Positions 9,876-19,905 of a stretch of 64,000 nt of DNA are shown piece after piece. Location: NCBI GenBank assembly GCA_963785755.1, contig CAWAXG010000065.1, positions 62,001 to 126,000 on the forward strand, read 5' to 3'. The notes under the pieces are model-generated. The model made no database searches and was not told the DNA's origin. It saw only the letters and a program-made list of their open reading frames with translations. A program made the position numbers and the translations under genes. Source of the stretch: JACCXG01 sp963785755. GTDB lineage: Bacteria > Acidobacteriota > Vicinamibacteria > Vicinamibacterales > 2-12-FULL-66-21. Each line of letters starts with the position of its first letter. The stretch's first letter is position 1.

Positions 9876-12800
9876 TCAGAACCCGAACCTGAGCCCCAGC
9901 CGAATCAATCTCTCGTCAATCCCTTCCCGTCCGGTATTCGCGGTGCTCGTGATCGTCGAGAATCCGCCGAGGCTGCGAATCGTGCCGTCGGCGTTCAGGA
10001 GGAGATTCGAGACGTTGGCATTCGGCTGCCCGAAGTGGGGCGTGTTCGTCAGGTTGAAGATCTCGACGCGGAACTGCAGCTCTCTGCTGCTTCCCAGATT
10101 GAAGTCCCTGAAGAAGCTCAGGTCGAAATTCACGTAGCCGGGACCGCGCATGCTGTTGAAGCCGGCCGTGCCGAATCTCGCCTGCGTGACCGGTCTGAAG
10201 GCGAGCGGGTCGAACCACGATTTGTCGGAGCCAATCCCGCCGATGATTTCCACATCGGTCTTGACCTGATCGGCCATCTGGTTGCTGCCCGGCAGATTGA
10301 GCGACGTATCCGCCGAGGTGACCGTGAAGGGACGGCCCGAGTACGCGCCGAACAGGCCGTTCACCTGCCATCCTCCGAGCACCGCCGCCGCGACCCCGCC
10401 CTCGTTCAGGAACGGCTTGTTCGGGCCGAACGGCAGCTCGGCGACGAACGTGGCCTGGAAGTTGTGCGGGCGATCGTCGTTGAGGCGCGCTTCGTTCAGA
10501 TGGAAATACTCGAGCGCCTGGACGCGCGGCGGGTTGTCGCTGAGCTGATCGCAGCAGATCCCGAAGGTCTTGGAGAACGTGTAGCCGGCAGTGACCTGCA
10601 CGCCGTCCGCGAATCGGCGCGTCACCGACGTCTGCAGCGAGTCGTAGTTGCTCCAGCCGGGATTGCTGAGAATGCCGGTCGATGCGGTGCGGCCAAACTG
10701 CTGGAACAGCGGCCGGCCGTTGTTGCCGCTGCCGATGACCTGGCTGGCGTTGACGTCGAAGATCTGATTGATATCGCGCTGTCGCGTGCCGACGTACCCG
10801 ATCTGTCCGGTGAAGCCGCCCGGCAGCTCCGACTGCAGCGTGACGTTGAACGAGTCGACGTAGCCGCGCTTCGGTTCGTCAGGCAGCGCACGCGCGGCGA
10901 CGTTCAACGGGATCGGGACGACGCCACTGCTCACGTCGGGCACCACGACGGCCGGAATCCCGTCACGCAGCCGTCCCGCGAACCGGACGCCGGTTGCAGG
11001 AATGGACAGGCTGATAGACGAGGGATAGTTGCCGATGAGATCGCGGACGAACGCGAGCGGATAGGGATCGTAGTTCCTGCCGTACCCGCCGCGAGCCACC
11101 ATCTTCTCGGTGATGCGGTAGGCCACGCCGAATCGTGGGGACAGGTTGCCGGCCCCCATGTCGTAGTCGCAGTCCGTTGGAATGCCTGCGACGCCGCAGA
11201 TCAGCATCGTATTCGTGTCGAGGTCGTACCGCTCGATGCCGCGGGTGGTTCGGGTGCCCATCGGGAAGTAATCCCAGCGCACGCCCAGCGACGCGGTCAG
11301 CGAGCGCGTCACCTGCCACTGGTCCTTCACGAACGTGCTGAACTGCCAGTTGCGCGTCCGGTTGCGGTTGTTCTCGTACGGCGTCTCGCTCTTGGCGATG
11401 GTCGTGGGCAGGCCGAGCAGGAACGTGGCGAACGAATTGAACTGGTTGCCGGACGGCCCGCCGGGCAGGGTGGTCGGTCCGACGCCGAAGGTGAAGCTGC
11501 CGGAGCCGTCTCCGAGCTCGAACCGGTTGAGCGCCTGCCGGACGATGTCGCCGCCGAACCTGAGCGTGTGCCGGCCGCGGGTGTAGGTCGCGTTCGCCGT
11601 GTACTGCGCCTGCCAGTTGTCGTCGATGTAGGGCGAGTTGTTGCTGCCGGCATAACCGATGTTGGAGTAGTTCGTGATGCTGAAGTGCGGCCAGCCGCCG
11701 TACACGCGGTCGGGGCCGTTGGTCCCGGGGATTCCGAGATACTCCAGGCCGAGGTTTTCGTCGAGACGATCGGGCTCGGACAGCACCTGGATCAGCGTGA
11801 TGCCGGTGTAGGTGTCGATCAGGAAGCTCGGCGTGAGCACGTACGAGGCGCTGCCGGTGATGGTGTAGGTGTCGCCAAGTCCGGTGCCGGCCTTCGACGC
11901 GCTCTCGTTGATCGGCAGCCCGCCCAGGCTGCCGAACATCGTCGGGTTCTTGAAGTTGTAGTTCAGCCATCCGAGGCGGGCCGACAGCCCGAGCTTGTTG
12001 GTCGGGTTGTAGTTCACTTTCGCGTCGACGTTGTGCCGGGTGAAGGTGTAGTCGCCGCTGGCGAAGTAGTTGTTCGTGAGCCCCGGCTGGTTGGGCAGCG
12101 GCAGATCGGTGAGGAGCTTCTGCACGATCGGGTCGAAGCGATCGCGCGGAATGATGTTGCCGGTGAACGCCGTGCGGCCGGCGCCGGTGTCCGGATTGCC
12201 GGTCAGCGGGTCGTAGATGGGATTGGGCGACGCCGAGAAGTCTCCGTTGCGCATCGCCTCGGTCGGGACGGTGCCGAAGCGCTGCGAAATGTTCCGGTCG
12301 CGGGTGCCCTGATAACTGCCGAAGAAGAACAGCTTGTCGCGCACGATTCGCCCGCCGAACGTTCCGCCGAACTGGTTCTGACTGGCGTCCGGTTTGGGTT
12401 CGGACACGGGCAGGAAGTACGGGCGGGACTTCAGGTTTTCGTTGAAGTGATACTGAAAGAGCGATCCCTTGAACTGATTCGTGCCGCTCTTGATCAGGAC
12501 GTTCGCCGCCATGCCGCCGGCCAGGCCCTGATCGGCATCGAAGGTGCTCGTCGTGACACCCACGGATTCGATCGCCTCGAGCGCCGGGACGTACGCGGCC
12601 ACGTGGGGCAGCCACAGGTTGTTCGCGATCGCCCCTTCGATTCGAATCGTGTTCGCGTTGCGCGTCGTCCCGTTCGACGTGAATCCGAGGCCGCGCGCCG
12701 GATTCACCGCCACCGAGTGCATGTTCTCGGGAGGCGAGATGCCGGGGACGGTCACCAGCAGACTCTGGTAATTGCGGCCGATCGGCACCGGCAGATTCTC

Positions 12801-13235
12801 GAGCTGCACCGACGGCAGATCGGTTCGGACATCGGCGCGGTCGGTCTGCAGCATCGCGTTGTCGGCCACCACGCTGACGGTATCCGTCAGCTGGCCGAGC
12901 GCGAGGAGGGCGGGGACGCGTATCACGGCGCCTTCACTTACGAGGACGCCGGTCGTGACCGCCTCCTTGAAGCCGTCGAGGTTCACACGAACCGTGAACG
13001 TGCCGGGCGGCACCGTCGAGAAGGTCGCCGTGCCGACGTCGTTGGTGACTGCGGTCCGGGTCCACCCGGTTTCGGTCTGCGCGATCGTCACGGTGGCTCG
13101 AGGAATCGCGGCGCCGCTGTCATCCTTTGCTTCGACGACCAATGAGCCGTAGAGAACCTGTGCGTGCGCCGGCTGCGGGATCAGGAGTGCGGCTCCAAGG
13201 CAGACCAGCAAGAGCGATGTGACGGACGTTCTCAT
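9876..13235 (-). CDS. Oar-like TonB-dependent receptor
   Basis: This is an intact frame of about 1119 residues. The start at 13235 has GGAG 8 bases upstream and opens a signal peptide (MRTSVTSLLLVCLGAALLIPQ). A regulatory-like Ig domain follows (KDDSGAAIPRATVTIAQ...PPGTFTVRVNLDGFKE), then the plug (RIEGAIANNLWLPH, NVLIKSGTNQFKGSLFQYHF) and a barrel with the usual Oar features (GGRIVRDKLFFFGSYQGTRD, FEIFNLTNTPHFGQPNA-like C-terminal strands). It ends RLGLRFGF. In other Acidobacteriota such receptors import or bind glycans or peptides. No SusD partner is adjacent, and the substrate cannot be read from the sequence. Expression may be controlled from the palindrome at 13280-13293, shared with the divergent hydrolase gene. 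Confidence 0.88.
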   Translation of the reverse strand: MRTSVTSLLLVCLGAALLIPQPAHAQVLYGSLVVEAKDDSGAAIPRATVTIAQTETGWTRTAVTNDVGTATFSTVPPGTFTVRVNLDGFKEAVTTGVLVSEGAVIRVPALLALGQLTDTVSVVADNAMLQTDRADVRTDLPSVQLENLPVPIGRNYQSLLVTVPGISPPENMHSVAVNPARGLGFTSNGTTRNANTIRIEGAIANNLWLPHVAAYVPALEAIESVGVTTSTFDADQGLAGGMAANVLIKSGTNQFKGSLFQYHFNENLKSRPYFLPVSEPKPDASQNQFGGTFGGRIVRDKLFFFGSYQGTRDRNISQRFGTVPTEAMRNGDFSASPNPIYDPLTGNPDTGAGRTAFTGNIIPRDRFDPIVQKLLTDLPLPNQPGLTNNYFASGDYTFTRHNVDAKVNYNPTNKLGLSARLGWLNYNFKNPTMFGSLGGLPINESASKAGTGLGDTYTITGSASYVLTPSFLIDTYTGITLIQVLSEPDRLDENLGLEYLGIPGTNGPDRVYGGWPHFSITNYSNIGYAGSNNSPYIDDNWQAQYTANATYTRGRHTLRFGGDIVRQALNRFELGDGSGSFTFGVGPTTLPGGPSGNQFNSFATFLLGLPTTIAKSETPYENNRNRTRNWQFSTFVKDQWQVTRSLTASLGVRWDYFPMGTRTTRGIERYDLDTNTMLICGVAGIPTDCDYDMGAGNLSPRFGVAYRITEKMVARGGYGRNYDPYPLAFVRDLIGNYPSSISLSIPATGVRFAGRLRDGIPAVVVPDVSSGVVPIPLNVAARALPDEPKRGYVDSFNVTLQSELPGGFTGQIGYVGTRQRDINQIFDVNASQVIGSGNNGRPLFQQFGRTASTGILSNPGWSNYDSLQTSVTRRFADGVQVTAGYTFSKTFGICCDQLSDNPPRVQALEYFHLNEARLNDDRPHNFQATFVAELPFGPNKPFLNEGGVAAAVLGGWQVNGLFGAYSGRPFTVTSADTSLNLPGSNQMADQVKTDVEIIGGIGSDKSWFDPLAFRPVTQARFGTAGFNSMRGPGYVNFDLSFFRDFNLGSSRELQFRVEIFNLTNTPHFGQPNANVSNLLLNADGTIRSLGGFSTITSTANTGREGIDERLIRLGLRFGF

Positions 13236-13279
13236 AGTAGACGCTCCAAATGTTCGGGACCGCCGCATCATACACTCTC

Positions 13280-13293
13280 CTTTACCGGTAAAG
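13280..13293. promoter_or_regulatory. 14-bp perfect palindrome, candidate operator
   Basis: CTTTACCGGTAAAG is perfectly self-complementary. It sits in the 131-bp region between the divergent receptor (start 13235) and serine hydrolase (start 13367). The CG-centred form resembles operators of LacI/GalR/GntR-type regulators such as those with a TTACCGGTAA core. No such regulator gene is in the window, so the link is an inference. Confidence 0.4.
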
Positions 13294-13366
13294 TAACCTT
13301 ATTTGTGACGAACGGCCGGGAGGCGCTACGCTTGACCCCGATGACCAGCGTTCCGCGAGTCAGCGC

Positions 13367-15061
13367 GTGCTGAAGAGGTCTGCCATCCTACTGGGGTTGG
13401 TGGCCGCCGTCGGCGCAGCGGTGTTCGTCGCGCGCGCGGGCCGAAGACCCGACGACTCGTTGAGCGCCCGGATCGACGAGATCTTCGCGGAACGGAACAG
13501 GCAGGATGCGCCCGGTTGCAGCGTCGGCATCAGCCGCAATGGCGTTCCCGTTCACGAACGCGGCTACGGCATGGCGAACCTGGAGCTCGACGTTCCGATC
13601 ACGCCGGCGTCCGTGTTCGAGGCGGCCTGGATTCTCGAAGCAGTTCACCGCGATGAGCATCATGCTCCTGGCCCAGCGCGGTCAGCTCTCGCTGGATGAC
13701 CCCGCGCGGAAATACCTCCCCGAACTGCCCGACTATGGCAGTCCGCTCACGATCCGGCACCTGCTGAATCACACGAGCGGGTTGCGGGATGTGTTCCTGC
13801 TGCTCGAAGTGTCCGCCCCTCAGGATGACAACGGCGATCGAAACGGACTTCTGCTCGAGCTCCTCAGCCGGCAACGTGCGCTGAACTCGCTGCCCGGGAC
13901 GGAATTTCAATACAACAATGGCGGGTATGTGCTGCTGGCGATCATCGTCAAGCGCGTGAGCGGTCAGTCCCTGGCCGCCTTTGCCCGCGCCAACATCTTC
14001 AATCCTCTCGGCATGACGAGCACGAGGTTTCAGGACGATCCCGCGGTGATTCTGCCGAATCGCGCCTCGAATTACGTCCGCGACCAGGGTCACTGGCGTT
14101 TTGTCCCGTTCAGCACCGCCCGCGGAGCCGTCGGCAACTCGGGGCTCTGGACGACCACCGCGATCTCCTGCGATGGAGCCAGAACCTGGCGGACGCGCGG
14201 GTCGGCGGCGCGCCGCTGCTCGCGGAGATGCAGAAGCCCGCCGAGGTTGGGGGGAAGCCCACCATCTTTGGCCTGGGATTCGAGATCCACGAGCATCGCG
14301 GCTCGAGGGTCGTCGGCCACGGTGGAGGCGACCGGGGCATCGACAACTATGTCGCCTGGTACCCGCAGCAGCGGCTGGCGATAGCGGTCCTCTGCAACAC
14401 GGACAACACCGGTTCACAGCAGCTCACGCGACGGATCGCCGATCTCTACATCGGCGGATCAGCCGCCGATCCCGTGGCCGGAAGCCCCGCGCCGGTTGCC
14501 GCGGCCGTCACGCTGTCGAGTGAACAGCTCCAGGGGAAAGTCGGCTTGTATCGTGAGTCCGGTGGCGAGACTTTCTTCCGTGCCTTCGTTCGGGAGGGTC
14601 AGCTCAGGGGAGCATCGGGCACCGGAACCGGGGACAGTTTCATGCTCACTCCCGTGAGCGAGAACCGTTTCACGATACTCGGAACACCGTTTTCCATCGA
14701 GTTTGCGCCACCCGTGTCCGGCCTCGCGCCAGGGTTTCGCAACTTCATCGAGCAGACGCAGAACGGAGTATTCGAGCGGGTCCAGCCGTTCACACCTTCA
14801 CGCGAACAGTTGCGCGCATACGCTGGCGCCTATCAGAGCGCTGAACTGGCTGTCGAGTGGACGATTGCGGAGCGCGACGGCGGGTTGGTGATCCGGAGAC
14901 CTGGGAAAGCGGACACCGCCGTCGAGCCGCTTGCCGCCGACATGTTCACGACCGTCGGAGACTTCATGAAGTTCTCGCGCGACTCGAATGGCGCGATCAA
15001 CGGGCTCACGCTGGTCTCGACCGGTGCGCGCAGTCTGCGCTTCGAACGGGTGAATCGGTAA
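13367..15061 (+). pseudogene. Serine beta-lactamase-like hydrolase, two frameshifts
   Basis: The GTG start at 13367 opens a membrane or signal segment (AILLGLVAAVGAAVFVARAG). The beta-lactamase/DD-peptidase fold follows: GCSVGISRNGVPVHERGYG, LTIRHLLNHTSGLRD, the YxN motif in EFQYNNGGYVLLA and the HGG box in VVGHGGGDRGIDNY. A C-terminal DUF3471-like beta domain ends RSLRFERVNR. Frame changes fall near 13632 and 14160. The first lies exactly on the SxxK active-site box: the bases read as a Gly-Phe-Ser-Lys codon string in one frame and Trp-Ile-Leu-Glu in the other, so the nucleophile serine is not intact as written. An exported esterase or peptidase role is probable from the family. Confidence 0.75.
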
Positions 15062-15091
15062 TGCCGGGGGGGCGACTCGTTATGGCGTGCG

Positions 15092-15342
15092 TTTTGGACG
15101 AGACGCGGATTTGCGCGGATCAACGCGGATCAACCACTCAGCGGCGAGCCTCGCGATCCGCGGGGCGCGAGCGGTCGTGCCCGCGCTTCGCGCGGCCGTG
15201 GGCAGGACGCTCGATCAGTCACAAACCGGCTCGCGAATACAGGTCCGGCTTGTGACTGATCGAGCGCCCTGTCCACGAGACGCCGGCCTGCAGGCCGGCG
15301 TGCCCGACCGCTCTCAGATCCGCGAAGATCCGCGATTCGTGA
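15092..15342. repeat. Branched palindromic element, copy A (~251 bp)
   Basis: This copy matches the reverse complement of 51799-52050 over its whole length. Imperfect terminal inverted repeats (ACGAGACGCGGATTTGCGCGG against the complement of the right end ATCCGCGATTCGTGA) enclose a second stem (GAGCGGTCGTGC / GCCCGACCGCTC). Inside are three hairpins: CCGCGC-TTC-GCGCGG near 15181; a 17-bp stem 15208-15224 / 15250-15266; and CGCCGGCCTGCAGGCCGGCG at 15281-15300. No convincing ORF or transposase is inside. It follows the serine hydrolase stop at 15061 and faces the 3' end of the receptor at 15503. The 160 bp up to 15503 hold no gene. Confidence 0.85.
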
Positions 15343-15502
15343 TGTTTACGCGCGCTCGCCGTCGAACTCCGGCCCGCTTCGAGCCCACCGGCGCGGCTCC
15401 TCACCTGCCGAACCCGACGGCCGTCACGACGTGATGTCGCTGCGGCGCACCAGGTCCGCGAATCGTGGATCGCTGCGAATCGAATCCCAGACGTCCTTTG
15501 CC

Positions 15503-18500
15503 TCAGAAGTCGAATCGCGCGCCGAACGAGGCCGTGAACGGGCGCCCGACCGGCGGTCCGAAGCCCGGCCCGTAGAGCGAGACCGGCTGCATGAAGGAAC
15601 TCGCGACGTTCGCCGCGCTCTGTTCCGGACGCAGCGTGAACGACAGGTTCTCGGTGTTGAAGACGTTGAACAGGTCCGCATACACCTTGATCGTTCGCCC
15701 ACCGACGTTGAACGCCTTCGTTACCCGGAGGTCGGCGTTGAAGAAGTTGCCGGATCGCTCCTCCAGCGTGCCATCGGCGTTGACGACGAAGCCCACGCGC
15801 TGGGAGTTCGCGCTCGTGCGCCGGCACCCGTTCGGGTTCAACGCGCGGATCGCCGGGAGGTCGCCGCGAACGGCGAACACGCTCTGCACGCTGACGCCCT
15901 CGCACAGGCGGTCGACGATGTTGGTCTGGCCGTCGCCGTTGACGTCGAATCCCAGGATCGGCGTATAGGGCCGTGCCGACGCGAACTGCACGATGGGCGA
16001 CAACTGGAAGCCGTACGGGATGTCGATCACCCCGCTCGCCACGATGCGGTGCCGCTCGTCCATGCGGGTCGGTCCCCATTCGCCATCGAGGAACTGATCC
16101 TCGGGCGTGATCGCGATGCCGTTGCCGCTGTACGACGCGGTCGGCTGGCCGCCCCAGGCGCGGGAGTTCGCGAGCACGTAGCTGAGCGACAGCAGCGCCC
16201 GGCCGGTGCGCCCGCGCACCGTGGTCGTCCACGAATCGAACTTCGACTCGTTGGTGGTGCCGATCATGTTGATCTGGCCAAGCCGTCCCGCGCCCAGCCC
16301 GGCCCGGGCGAACGCCGCGTCGAAGTAGCGCGTGGACGCGCCGGCTACGCAGCGCGCATCCGAGGGCGAGGATCCCGGGAACGCCGGGTCGCACACGGAA
16401 CGGATCTGCGGGTTGATCACCTGCACGCGGCCTTCGTCGTAGCCGCGCGTGTGCACGTAGTCGGTCGAGGCCGTCCAGTTGCGGGCGAACGTCCGCTGGT
16501 AGCCGATCGAGAACTTGTGCACGTACGGGTCGCTCATGTCCGGATCGTTGATGCGGCCGAAGGCGCCCGCCGGCAGCTGTGAGAAGTCGAACGCCGGAGG
16601 GGCGGGCAGCGGATCGACGCCGTACCGGAAGGTTGCCGCCTGGCCGACGCCGACGTCCGAGTTCGTCAGGTTCATGATCTGCGAGTAGATCTCCGGCGTG
16701 CTCTGCGTGAACGAGAACAGCGTCAGGTTCTGGAAGATCTGGTCGTAGAACAGGCCGTAGCCGCCGCGGATGACCGAACGGCCGTCGCCGGCCGGGTCGT
16801 AGGCGAACCCGAGGCGCGGCTGGAACTCCTTCCAGCTCGGCGTGGTCCGTGACAGGCGGTCGGCGTCGCCGGTGATCTCCCGGGCCCGCGGATCGTCGAG
16901 CTGCTGCAGCAGGTTGATCGTGCGGTTGTTCGTCTGATCGAACAGCAGCCCGACGTTCGCGTCCCAGCGCAGGCCGAGGTTCAGCGTCAGCCGCTGGTTC
17001 ACCCGCCAGTCGTCCTGCGCATAGAGCGCGACCTGATGGAACGTCTGATCGTGAATCGCTTCGCCGGCGAAGTAGTCGATCAGCCGGATGGCGCCGGGCG
17101 TGGAGAAGCCCTGCGGATACCGCGCCGTGTTGGTGGCGATCGTCTGCGGGGCGTCGAACCACGTCAGCTGATAGCCGAACGCGCCGAAGTAGAAATAGCC
17201 GCCCAGCTTGGTATGGATGTAGTTCGCGCCGGCCTTCAGCGAGTGATTCTCGCGCTGCCAGGTGAAATCGTTCCGGAACTGATACTTGCGCGACGTGGTC
17301 GCCTGCGGCGTGTTCGGCGCCGGGCCGATGCGGAAGTTGCCGGCGAAGATCTGAATCGGATCCTCCGACACGCCGAGGATCTCGTTCTGGAAGTCCTGGA
17401 AGTGGAAGGAGAACTGATTCAGCCGGTCGCTGCCGACGTTCAGCGTGTGGTTGGCGACGAAGTCGTAGATGTCGTTGACGTTCGTGCTGCCGCCGCTGAG
17501 GTCGGTGAGCGCCGGATTCGCCACCTGATCGTTGTCCGACGAATTCCGCTGCAGCGAGAAGCGATAGAACATCGTCTGGTTGCTGGCCAGCCGGTGATCG
17601 ACCTTCGCCGTCAGGAGCGTGTCCTCATAGGGCGTCGGGATCGTCGTCACCGGGTTGGCGCCGGGCACCAAGGACAACTGGGTCAGGGCGTCAGGCCGCA
17701 CCGGCGTCTCTCCCTTCGGCTCGTCGAAGCGCTCGAGCGCGCCGAAGAAGAACAGCTTGTCGCGCTTGATCGGTCCGCCGGCGGAACCGCCGTATTCCCA
17801 GCGCTCGAACGTCTGCTTGGCGCCGCCGCGCTCCTGGAAGAAGTCCTTCGCAGCGAGGTCCTGATCGCGGTAGGTGCCGAACAGCGACCCGCGAAGGGTG
17901 TTCGTGCCCGACTTGGTGATCACGTTGACGACGCCGCCGACGGCGCGGCCGCTCTCGGCGGTCCAGCGGTGCTGCAGGACCTGGAACTCCTGGATCGACT
18001 CGTAGGCGAAGTTCTGAATCAGGCTGCCGACGACGTTGTCCTTGTTGTCGCCGCCGTCGACGTTGACGTCGAGCTGCCGGCCGTCGCCGCCGTTCATCGC
18101 GACGTTGCCCGTCCGTGTCTTCGTCGGGTCGAAGTTTCCAGCAGGGCGCGCTTCCGGCATGATGACCGACAGGTTCGCGAACGTCCGATTGAGCAGCGGC
18201 AGGTTCGTGATCTCGGTCGGGGTGATGACCCCGCCGAGGTCCGAGCGCGTCGTCTCGATGAGCGGAGTCGCTCCGGAAACGAGGACCACCTCGCTCAGCG
18301 CGCCGACCTCGAGCTGCAACGACAGGGTCTGGCGGGTGCCGACGTTGATGAGCACGTCGGGCCGCTCGACCTTCTTGAATCCCGCGAGCTCCGCCGCGAC
18401 GGTGTAGCGCCCGGGCGGGATCAGCAGGAAGAGGTACTCACCGGTATCGTTGGTGACCGCCGTGCGAACCAGCCCGGTGTCCGGGCTGCGCAGCGTGACC

Positions 18501-18646
18501 GTCACGCCGGGAATGACGGCGCTTGCCGCGTCGGTCACCCGGCCGGTGAGCTCGCCTGTGGTCGCCTGTCCGTACGCCCGCGGCGCGCTCGAGAGCAGCA
18601 GAGCCGCTGCGAACAGGACAGTGACGAACTGCTTGACGAATGACAT
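15503..18646 (-). CDS. Oar-like TonB-dependent receptor
   Basis: This is an intact frame of about 1047 residues. I chose the start at 18646 because GGAGG lies 8 bases upstream; in-frame codons further upstream do not look like a signal peptide. The signal peptide is MSFVKQFVTVLFAAALLLSS. A regulatory-like Ig fold follows (DAASAVIPGVTVTLRSPDTG...PPGRYTVAAELAGFKK), then the plug (NLPLLNRTFANLSVIMP, NVDGGDNKDNVVGS, GGVVNVITKSGTNTLRGSLF) and the barrel (GGPIKRDKLFFFGALERFDE). It ends TASFGARFDF. The plug and barrel are very similar in style to the other three receptors, but loop sequences differ, suggesting different ligands. No SusD-like partner is adjacent. Confidence 0.88.
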   Translation of the reverse strand: MSFVKQFVTVLFAAALLLSSAPRAYGQATTGELTGRVTDAASAVIPGVTVTLRSPDTGLVRTAVTNDTGEYLFLLIPPGRYTVAAELAGFKKVERPDVLINVGTRQTLSLQLEVGALSEVVLVSGATPLIETTRSDLGGVITPTEITNLPLLNRTFANLSVIMPEARPAGNFDPTKTRTGNVAMNGGDGRQLDVNVDGGDNKDNVVGSLIQNFAYESIQEFQVLQHRWTAESGRAVGGVVNVITKSGTNTLRGSLFGTYRDQDLAAKDFFQERGGAKQTFERWEYGGSAGGPIKRDKLFFFGALERFDEPKGETPVRPDALTQLSLVPGANPVTTIPTPYEDTLLTAKVDHRLASNQTMFYRFSLQRNSSDNDQVANPALTDLSGGSTNVNDIYDFVANHTLNVGSDRLNQFSFHFQDFQNEILGVSEDPIQIFAGNFRIGPAPNTPQATTSRKYQFRNDFTWQRENHSLKAGANYIHTKLGGYFYFGAFGYQLTWFDAPQTIATNTARYPQGFSTPGAIRLIDYFAGEAIHDQTFHQVALYAQDDWRVNQRLTLNLGLRWDANVGLLFDQTNNRTINLLQQLDDPRAREITGDADRLSRTTPSWKEFQPRLGFAYDPAGDGRSVIRGGYGLFYDQIFQNLTLFSFTQSTPEIYSQIMNLTNSDVGVGQAATFRYGVDPLPAPPAFDFSQLPAGAFGRINDPDMSDPYVHKFSIGYQRTFARNWTASTDYVHTRGYDEGRVQVINPQIRSVCDPAFPGSSPSDARCVAGASTRYFDAAFARAGLGAGRLGQINMIGTTNESKFDSWTTTVRGRTGRALLSLSYVLANSRAWGGQPTASYSGNGIAITPEDQFLDGEWGPTRMDERHRIVASGVIDIPYGFQLSPIVQFASARPYTPILGFDVNGDGQTNIVDRLCEGVSVQSVFAVRGDLPAIRALNPNGCRRTSANSQRVGFVVNADGTLEERSGNFFNADLRVTKAFNVGGRTIKVYADLFNVFNTENLSFTLRPEQSAANVASSFMQPVSLYGPGFGPPVGRPFTASFGARFDF

Positions 18647-19198
18647 TTGTTTGGCCTCCATCGCGCATGTCACGGATCCATCCAGCCCCGACTTAGCAAG
18701 CGGTGAGCCGCACGGGTACAGATGAACGCGCGATAACCGGCACAGAAGCGAGCGATGTACGTGGGGGAGTTCAACGTTTTGGATTGGTAAGACGGGCCGT
18801 TGGTGGGACGAACAGCGCACGTCGCCCATCGCGCTTTCGAACCGGGGTGGTTCGGCAACCTCTAACGAGTTTGTGTAGCGGATCTACCCCGTGGCCGAAA
18901 GGAAGCGCGTCAGCCACTCATCGAGCGGCAAAGGGCGAGAGATCGACCGGCGGGGAGCGACATGCGGGGCGGCAGCCTAACCTCAAGCGGACGGTGAATG
19001 GGGCTGACCGATCCGGACAGCCCGTGAGGGTCGCGTGACCGCCAGCCGGTCAGAGGCCAGGCGCACGGCGTCGCACCGTCGCCTGCCTCCCTGCTCCTGG
19101 CGGTTTCGATCCCAAACGTCACGCATCGTCCGAGGCCGTCATGAGACCGCGCCCAGATCCCGAACGCTCACCCGTCGCCTTTCACGTGGACCCAGCGA
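18647..19198. other. Intergenic stretch without recognised gene
   Basis: About 550 bp lie upstream of the receptor at 18646. Short open frames on both strands lack signal peptides, domains or ribosome sites, and the codon pattern is not that of the neighbouring genes. It must hold the receptor promoter, but I see no convincing -35/-10 pair. Confidence 0.5.
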
Positions 19199-19905
19199 TC
19201 AACTCTTTTTCGAGAACGCGTCCCGCACCTGTTTCCTGATGTCCCCGTAGTTCTGCTCCAGGAACTTCTCTTCGTCCTTGGTCAGGATTCTGAACGGTAC
19301 GCGCACCACGCTCTTCTCGAACTTCACGTTGAGCCAGTGCTGGCCATACGCGATGCCGCCGGGAACCTTGAAGAACAGCCGGCCCAGGCAGGCGCGCGTG
19401 TTGCTGAGTTCCACTTCGTCATACGGGATCGTGCGAGAGTCCAACTCGGTGAAGAAAGCGATCCGGCAGGGCCGGCTCGCCATTGGCGGAAAGTAGTTGA
19501 TCGAATCGCGCTGGACCCTCTCGCGATTCTGCAGCGCCATCGTATTGGCCTCGCGGTGCTCGTTGACCGTGGGCAGGGGATGCGTCTTGCCGTCAGGCGT
19601 CTCCAGCGACAGGGCTTCGCGCGTCAACCGATACGCCGGTGTCCGATCGAGGACCGTCATCCCGACCTCGAGGAGCATCCACTCCTCGCCAACCGAGCGG
19701 TTGACCAGCTGGTAGCCGATGATGACGTAGCCTTCGTTGTTGTAGGCCGCCCGGACGAACTTTCCCTCGAGCGTCATGATCTCGGGCACGCCGGGTTGGG
19801 CAATTGAACCGGCTTGTCCTGTGTCTGCACATCGACTGGAGCCATCGGGATCCAGATTGCGGCCAGGAAGACGACGATCAATGAGAGTGAGCTGTTGCGT
19901 TTCAT
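19199..19905 (-). CDS. Exported protein of unknown function (one frameshift)
   Basis: The ATG at 19905 follows GAGGGG 4 bases upstream and begins a signal peptide (MKRNSSLSLIVVFLAAIWIP). The mature region is PEIMTLEGKFVRAAYNNEGY, GYQLVNRSVGEEWMLLEVGM, INYFPPMASRPCRIAFF and VPFRILTKDEEKFLEQNYGD, ending DAFSKKS. Signal peptide and body are one base out of frame, with the break near 19790-19800. The body alone is open from a GTG at 19789. I do not recognise the family; the beta-rich middle and charged helical tail suggest a small periplasmic protein. It lies between two receptor genes on the same strand. Confidence 0.55.

Noticed and set aside
9870..13145. Very long open frame (over 1000 codons) on the plus strand opposite the receptor gene
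   Set aside because: It is antisense to an intact receptor with clear motifs. The product is Arg/Val/Glu-rich with no domain, a usual shadow in GC-rich DNA. The same holds for 6048-7517, 17036-18643, 36132-38483, 43525-44445 and 55965-57659.
15092..15342. tRNA or tmRNA because of the three-armed fold
   Set aside because: Far too long, no T-loop GTTC box, no acceptor end, and no tag frame.
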